Shown here: piece after piece, positions 23,788 through 26,544 of the stretch
How positions within the stretch are numbered: the first letter of the stretch is position 1
How the letters are laid out: every line of letters begins with the position of its first letter
Source of the DNA: 73-13 sp035555435
GTDB lineage: Bacteria; Actinomycetota; Actinomycetes; Actinomycetales; Microbacteriaceae
Direction of reading: 5' to 3'
Assembly: GCA_035555435.1 (NCBI GenBank)
Contig: DATMGN010000028.1
Coordinates: forward strand, 1-26,544
Length of the DNA: 26,544 nt
The notes under the pieces: model-generated
The model's database searches: none
What the model saw: only the letters and a program-made list of their open reading frames with translations
What the model was told of the DNA's origin: nothing
Program-made: the position numbers and the translations under genes

Positions 23788-23793
23788 AGCCTA
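23788..23793 (-). promoter_or_regulatory. −10 box TAGGCT of the cyclophilin gene
   Basis: Minus-strand TAGGCT, followed by 8 bases and GTG 23779. The divergent rarA uses the same hexamer. Confidence 0.6.
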
Positions 23794-23812
23794 CCCAATC
23801 GGCCGGTGCCGA

Positions 23813-23824
23813 CTCCTGCAGGAG
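23813..23824. promoter_or_regulatory. Palindrome CTCCTGCAGGAG between divergent promoters
   Basis: A perfect 12-base palindrome in the 80-base gap between the cyclophilin gene and rarA. It lies roughly where the −35 elements of both promoters should be. Its core TCCTGCAGGA also occurs at 905-914. It may be an operator or a chance palindrome. Confidence 0.45.
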
Positions 23825-23847
23825 AACGCGGTGTCGGCGCCCGGTCG

Positions 23848-23853
23848 TAGGCT
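23848..23853 (+). promoter_or_regulatory. −10 box TAGGCT of rarA
   Basis: TAGGCT ends 6 bases before ATG 23860, indicating a leaderless rarA message. Confidence 0.6.
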
Positions 23854-23859
23854 GACGTC

Positions 23860-25215
23860 ATGGACGCGAGCGCCGGGCTGCACGCGGGCGCGACGCCGCT
23901 CGCGGTGCGCATGCGCCCGCGCACGCTCGACGAGATCGTGGGCCAGCGCCATCTGCTCGGGCCCGGATCGCCGCTGCGCGCCCTCGCCTCCGAGGGCTCC
24001 GGCGCCCGCGGCGCCGCCTCGGTGATCCTCTGGGGGCCGCCGGGGACCGGCAAGACGACGATCGCGAAGGCGATCGCGGGCGGCTCCGGCCGCAAGTTCG
24101 TCGAGCTGTCCGCCGTCACCGCCGGCGTCAAGGACGTGCGCGAGGTCATGGAGCAGGCGCTGTCCGCGCGCGACCTCTACGGGCTCACGACCGTGCTCTT
24201 CCTCGACGAGATCCACCGCTTCACGAAGGCACAGCAGGACGCCCTCCTGCCCGGCGTCGAGAACGGCTGGATCATCCTCGTCGCCGCCACGACCGAGAAC
24301 CCGTCGTTCTCCGTCATCTCGCCGCTGCTCTCGCGATCACTGCTGCTCACGCTCGAGCAGCTCTCCGACGACGATCTCGGCGAGCTGCTGGATCGCGCGG
24401 TCGGCGACCCGCGCGGGCTCGCCTCCGCGGTCGCGCTCGAGGCGGATGCGAGGGCCGCGATCATCCGGCTCGCGTCCGGCGACGCGCGCCGCGCGCTCAC
24501 CGCGCTCGAGGCGGCCGCCGCGTCCGCGCAGGCCGAGGCGGATGCGGCCGACGCGGGCGAGGCACCCCCACTCGTGACCGCGGAGATCGTCGCCGCCGCG
24601 GTCGACCGCGCCCTGCTGCGCTACGACCGGCAGGGCGACGAGCACTACGACGTCATCTCCGCCTTCATCAAGTCGATCCGCGGCAGCGACGTCGATGCGT
24701 CGCTGCATTACCTCGCGCGCATGATCGAGGCGGGGGAGGATCCGCGCTTCATCGCGCGCCGCATCATGATCTCGGCGTCGGAGGACGTCGGCATGGCCGA
24801 CCCCCAGGCGCTGCCCGTCGCGGTCGCCGCGGCGCAGGCCGTCCAGCTCATCGGCATGCCGGAGGGGCGGATCGTGCTCGCCGAGGCGGTCGTGTACCTC
24901 GCGACGGCACCCAAGTCGAATCGCTCCTACCTCGGCGTCGAGCAGGCGGTCGCCGATGTGCGGGCCGGCCGGATCGGCCGCGTCCCGAAGCACCTGCGCG
25001 ACGCCCACTATCCGGGGGCGAAGCGCCTCGGCCACGGCAAGGGCTACGTCTACGCGCACGACGAGCCGCATGGGATCGCGGCACAGCAGTACCTGCCGGA
25101 CGAGCTCGGCGACACGCGGTACTACGAGCCCTCCGCCAACGGCTTCGAGTCGCGGATCTCCGAGCGCCTCGAGCAGATCCGCAAGATCCTCGCCGCCCGG
25201 CCGGGCAAGCCCTGA
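23860..25215 (+). CDS. rarA: Replication-associated recombination protein A (AAA+ ATPase)
   Basis: RarA (MgsA) works at stalled replication forks and is related to RuvB and clamp loaders. The 451 residues begin with RMRPRTLDEIVGQRHLLGPG (about 13-32), then Walker A WGPPGTGKTT (K65), Walker B FLDEIHRF (D116), sensor 1 VAATTENPSFSV, and the C-terminal tetramerisation half with DEHYDVISAFIKSIRGSDVDASLHYLARM and PKHLRDAHYPGAK. Length matches the family. There is an Ala/Glu/Asp-rich spacer near 222-236. ATG 23860 follows its −10 box by 6 bases. A hairpin terminator begins one base after the stop. Confidence 0.97.
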   Translation: MDASAGLHAGATPLAVRMRPRTLDEIVGQRHLLGPGSPLRALASEGSGARGAASVILWGPPGTGKTTIAKAIAGGSGRKFVELSAVTAGVKDVREVMEQALSARDLYGLTTVLFLDEIHRFTKAQQDALLPGVENGWIILVAATTENPSFSVISPLLSRSLLLTLEQLSDDDLGELLDRAVGDPRGLASAVALEADARAAIIRLASGDARRALTALEAAAASAQAEADAADAGEAPPLVTAEIVAAAVDRALLRYDRQGDEHYDVISAFIKSIRGSDVDASLHYLARMIEAGEDPRFIARRIMISASEDVGMADPQALPVAVAAAQAVQLIGMPEGRIVLAEAVVYLATAPKSNRSYLGVEQAVADVRAGRIGRVPKHLRDAHYPGAKRLGHGKGYVYAHDEPHGIAAQQYLPDELGDTRYYEPSANGFESRISERLEQIRKILAARPGKP

Positions 25216-25216
25216 C

Positions 25217-25243
25217 CAGGGCCGCTCGAGGCGCTCGGCCCTG
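25217..25243 (+). terminator. Terminator-like hairpin after rarA
   Basis: Perfect 8-bp stem CAGGGCCG/CGGCCCTG with an 11-base loop, starting two bases after the rarA stop codon. It has no T run, as is common in actinobacteria. The rpsD −10 follows at once, so its −35 region overlaps this hairpin. Confidence 0.65.
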
Positions 25244-25244
25244 C

Positions 25245-25250
25245 TACACT
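25245..25250 (+). promoter_or_regulatory. −10 box TACACT of rpsD
   Basis: TACACT directly after the rarA hairpin would start transcription near 25257, giving rpsD a leader of about 210 bases, by far the longest in this window. Confidence 0.55.
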
Positions 25251-25270
25251 TGACCGGCTCGTTCCACGGC

Positions 25271-25423
25271 TCAGTCCACGACTGACCGCGCGGGCACCGT
25301 AGAGGAATCACCTCCGGCACGTTGGCGTGTGACCGGATCCAGGGCCTCGACCGGTACGCCTGCGGCCCGACTTCTGCGGGTCGTGTCGAAATGTGCGGAC
25401 GCATGGTGCGGGGAGACCCGCAG
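25271..25423 (+). promoter_or_regulatory. Structured 5' leader of rpsD
   Basis: Three hairpins can be read: TCAGTC/GACTGA with loop CAC (25271-25285); TCCGG-CACG-TTGG-CGTG-TGA-CCGGA, a 9-bp stem with a three-base bulge (25313-25337); and CTGCGGGTC/GACCCGCAG closing a 32-base loop (25374-25423). A fourth short pairing, GGGCC/GGCCC (25342-25368), lies between. The ribosome site GGAAGGAA follows at 25449-25456. S4 is a translational autorepressor through mRNA structure in E. coli and Bacillus, so a similar role is plausible here. I do not recognise it as a named RNA family. Confidence 0.5.
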
Positions 25424-25466
25424 AATCGCGTTCCGCCCGCAGAAATCTGGAAGGAACCACCTGAGC

Positions 25467-26099
25467 ATGGGTGCATCGAAGTCCCAGGACCGCCGCAAGG
25501 TCCGCCTCTCGCGCGCGCTCGGCGTCGCGCTGACCCCCAAGGCCGCCCGCATCATGGAGGCCCGCCCCTACGCCCCCGGCCAGCACGGCCGCACCCGTCG
25601 CAAGACCGACAGCGACTTCGCCGTGCGTCTGCGCGAGAAGCAGCGCCTGCGCGAGCAGTACGGCATCCGCGAGAAGCAGCTGCGGATCCAGTACGAGGAG
25701 GCCAAGCGCACCGCCGGCCAGACCGGTGACAACATGGTCGAGCAGCTCGAGATGCGCCTCGACGCGCTCGTGCTCCGCGCCGGCTTCGCCCGCACCACCG
25801 CGCAGGCGCGCCAGCTCGTCGTGCACCGCCACATCCTCGTCGACGGCCAGCTCGTCGACCGCCCGTCCTTCCGCGTGAAGCCGGGTCAGCTCATCCACGT
25901 CAAGCCGCGCTCCGAGGGGTTCGAGCCCTTCCAGGTCGCGGCCGCCGGTGGTCACGCCGACGTGCTGCCGCCCGTCCCGGGCTACCTCGACGTCGAGCTC
26001 GACAAGCTCCACGCCCGCCTCGTGCGCCGCCCCAAGCGTGCCGAGGTCCCCGTCGTGTGCGACGTCCAGCTCGTCGTGGAGTACTACGCCGCCCGCTGA
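25467..26099 (+). CDS. rpsD: 30S ribosomal protein S4
   Basis: S4 binds the 5' domain of 16S rRNA and starts 30S assembly. The 210-residue product has the actinobacterial N-terminus (KVRLSRALGVALTPKAARIMEARPYAPGQHG), the REKQRLREQYGIREKQLR helix, and the S4 RNA-binding domain (about 97-157, with RLDALVLRAGFARTTAQARQLV and HILVDGQLVDRPSFRVKPG). It has no N-terminal zinc cysteines, so it is the zinc-free form. The open frame continues upstream through the leader, but conserved sequence begins at ATG 25467, 10 bases after GGAAGGAA. In actinobacteria rpsD commonly lies near rarA and alaS rather than in an rpsM-rpoA operon. Confidence 0.98.
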   Translation: MGASKSQDRRKVRLSRALGVALTPKAARIMEARPYAPGQHGRTRRKTDSDFAVRLREKQRLREQYGIREKQLRIQYEEAKRTAGQTGDNMVEQLEMRLDALVLRAGFARTTAQARQLVVHRHILVDGQLVDRPSFRVKPGQLIHVKPRSEGFEPFQVAAAGGHADVLPPVPGYLDVELDKLHARLVRRPKRAEVPVVCDVQLVVEYYAAR

Positions 26100-26114
26100 G
26101 AAGCAACCCGTACC

Positions 26115-26150
26115 CGAACCCTCCGAGCGCCGCTACGCTTGGAGGGTTCG
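26115..26150 (+). terminator. Long hairpin after rpsD
   Basis: CGAACCCTCCGAGCG pairs with CGCTTGGAGGGTTCG across a six-base loop (CCGCTA): 15 bp with one G-T pair. It starts 16 bases after the rpsD stop. There is no clean T run (GTCTATCT follows). TACGCT (26134-26139) in its top half resembles a −10 box for the next gene, so the element may combine terminator and promoter. Confidence 0.75.
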
Positions 26151-26174
26151 GTCTATCTAGGCAAGGGAATGGCG

Positions 26175-26417
26175 ATGAGCTTCTTCAAGGCACTCGGCTG
26201 GGTCACGCTCGGCACCGCGATCGGCTTCGTCGTCGCGCACCAGGTCTCGCGCACCGAGCGGGGACAGCAGTTCTTCGCGGAGGTGGACCAGAAGGCCAAG
26301 GAGTTCGGCAACGCGGTCATCGAGGGCTACAAGGCCCGCGAGGAGGAGCTGCGTGCGGCGGTCGCCGAGGCTGAAGAGGTCATCGCGGACCTCGCGAAGC
26401 GCGCCAAGAAGTCCTGA
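26175..26417 (+). CDS. Small membrane-anchored coiled-coil protein
   Basis: The 80-residue product has one hydrophobic N-terminal segment (about 5-20, KALGWVTLGTAIGFVVAH) followed by a charged helical tail with heptad-like spacing (EVDQKAKEFGNAVIEGYKAREEELRAAVAEAEEVIADLAKRAKKS). It should sit in the membrane with the tail in the cytoplasm. I do not know a function. Small proteins of this type often lie between rpsD and alaS in actinobacteria, usually with a DUF948 gene that is missing here. ATG 26175 is preferred over ATG 26169 because AAGGGA (26163-26168) abuts the latter but is six bases from the former. Confidence 0.85.
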   Translation: MSFFKALGWVTLGTAIGFVVAHQVSRTERGQQFFAEVDQKAKEFGNAVIEGYKAREEELRAAVAEAEEVIADLAKRAKKS

Positions 26418-26434
26418 GCCAGCACAGCGCCCGT

Positions 26435-26461
26435 CGGTGATCACGACAGGCTCGATCACCG
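26435..26461. repeat. Inverted repeat before alaS, REP-like
   Basis: CGGTGATC and GATCACCG form a perfect 8-bp stem over an 11-base loop (ACGACAGGCTC). The last stem base is the first base of the alaS GGAG ribosome site (26461-26464), so a folded RNA would press on it. The sequence resembles degenerate forms of the palindromes ending in GATCACC or GAGACC that are common in Microbacteriaceae (from memory). It may also end the upstream transcript. Confidence 0.6.
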
Positions 26462-26470
26462 GAGTTTCTA

Positions 26471-26544
26471 TTGCGCACCGCTGACATCCGCGATCGCTGG
26501 CTGACCTTCTTCGGCGAGCGCGGCCACACCGTCGTGCCCTCGGC
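26471..26544 (+). CDS. alaS: Alanine--tRNA ligase (5' end only)
   Basis: The first 24 codons are present. MRTADIRDRWLTFFGERGHTVVPSA matches the conserved AlaRS start (E/D-I-R-x-x-[FW]-L-x-F-F-x-x-x-G-H). The start is TTG 26471, six bases after GGAG; there is no ATG or GTG nearby in frame. Catalytic motifs lie beyond the window. The TTG start and abutting hairpin suggest limited translation initiation. Confidence 0.93.
   Translation, partial: MRTADIRDRWLTFFGERGHTVVPS

Noticed and set aside
25329..25466. N-terminal extension of rpsD through the leader (in-frame GTG 25329)
   Set aside because: The extra 46 residues have no match to S4. Conserved sequence and the ribosome site GGAAGGAA point to ATG 25467.

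Overview
This is a high-GC (about 70% by eye), gene-dense chromosomal segment of an actinobacterium, most likely Microbacteriaceae or a close relative. The grounds are gene order (thrS–HIT–pdxS–pdxT–yebC–ruvC–ruvA–ruvB–yajC–secD–secF–rel, then DUF349, secreted cyclophilin, rarA, rpsD, alaS), actinobacteria-specific families (DUF3097, Pr6Pr, Rv2613c-like HIT protein), a mycobacterial-type SOS box and many leaderless GTG/ATG starts. I see no phage, transposon, CRISPR array, secondary-metabolite cluster or clear defence system. Nearly everything is core housekeeping, and the less expected signals are in gene regulation and gene borders.

Layout. 1-627: 3' end of an unrecognised protein with an internal duplication. 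632-1152: tRNA cluster, Val(CAC) on minus, then Gly(GCC), Cys(GCA) and Val(GAC) on plus, closed by a strong terminator. 1173-4653: membrane-anchored alpha/beta hydrolase, convergent DUF3097 gene and a DHA2-type MFS exporter. 4697-8782: thrS, a HIT-family Ap4A phosphorylase-like gene, and pdxS/pdxT for pyridoxal phosphate synthesis. 8792-12337: aspA (aspartase), a CynX/NimT-type MFS gene and yebC. 12356-15304: Holliday-junction genes ruvC, ruvA and ruvB, with an oppositely oriented Pr6Pr membrane protein gene between ruvC and ruvA and an SOS box in the divergent ruvA/Pr6Pr promoter region. 15349-18789: Sec accessory operon yajC-secD-secF. 18820-21063: bifunctional (p)ppGpp synthetase/hydrolase. 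21042-23779 (minus): AbiEi-like orphan, DUF349 protein and secreted cyclophilin. 23860-26544: rarA, rpsD with a long structured leader, a small anchored coiled-coil protein and the first codons of alaS.

How the genes relate. ThrRS can make Ap4A as a side product and the HIT protein next to it belongs to an Ap4A phosphorylase family. PdxS and PdxT form one PLP synthase. RuvA, RuvB and RuvC form the resolvasome, and RarA acts at stalled forks. YajC, SecD and SecF form one membrane subcomplex. Rel joins amino-acid starvation to translation genes.

The most distinctive signal is that the codirectional genes ending in TAG (HIT, pdxT, aspA, the second MFS gene, and secF by one base) have that stop inside or touching a TAGNNT −10 hexamer for the next gene, which usually starts 6-10 nt later. 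Most other plus-strand genes stop at TGA. No stretch longer than 300 bases lacks a gene. The longest is the 251-base rarA-rpsD interval, which holds a terminator, a promoter and a hairpin-rich leader.
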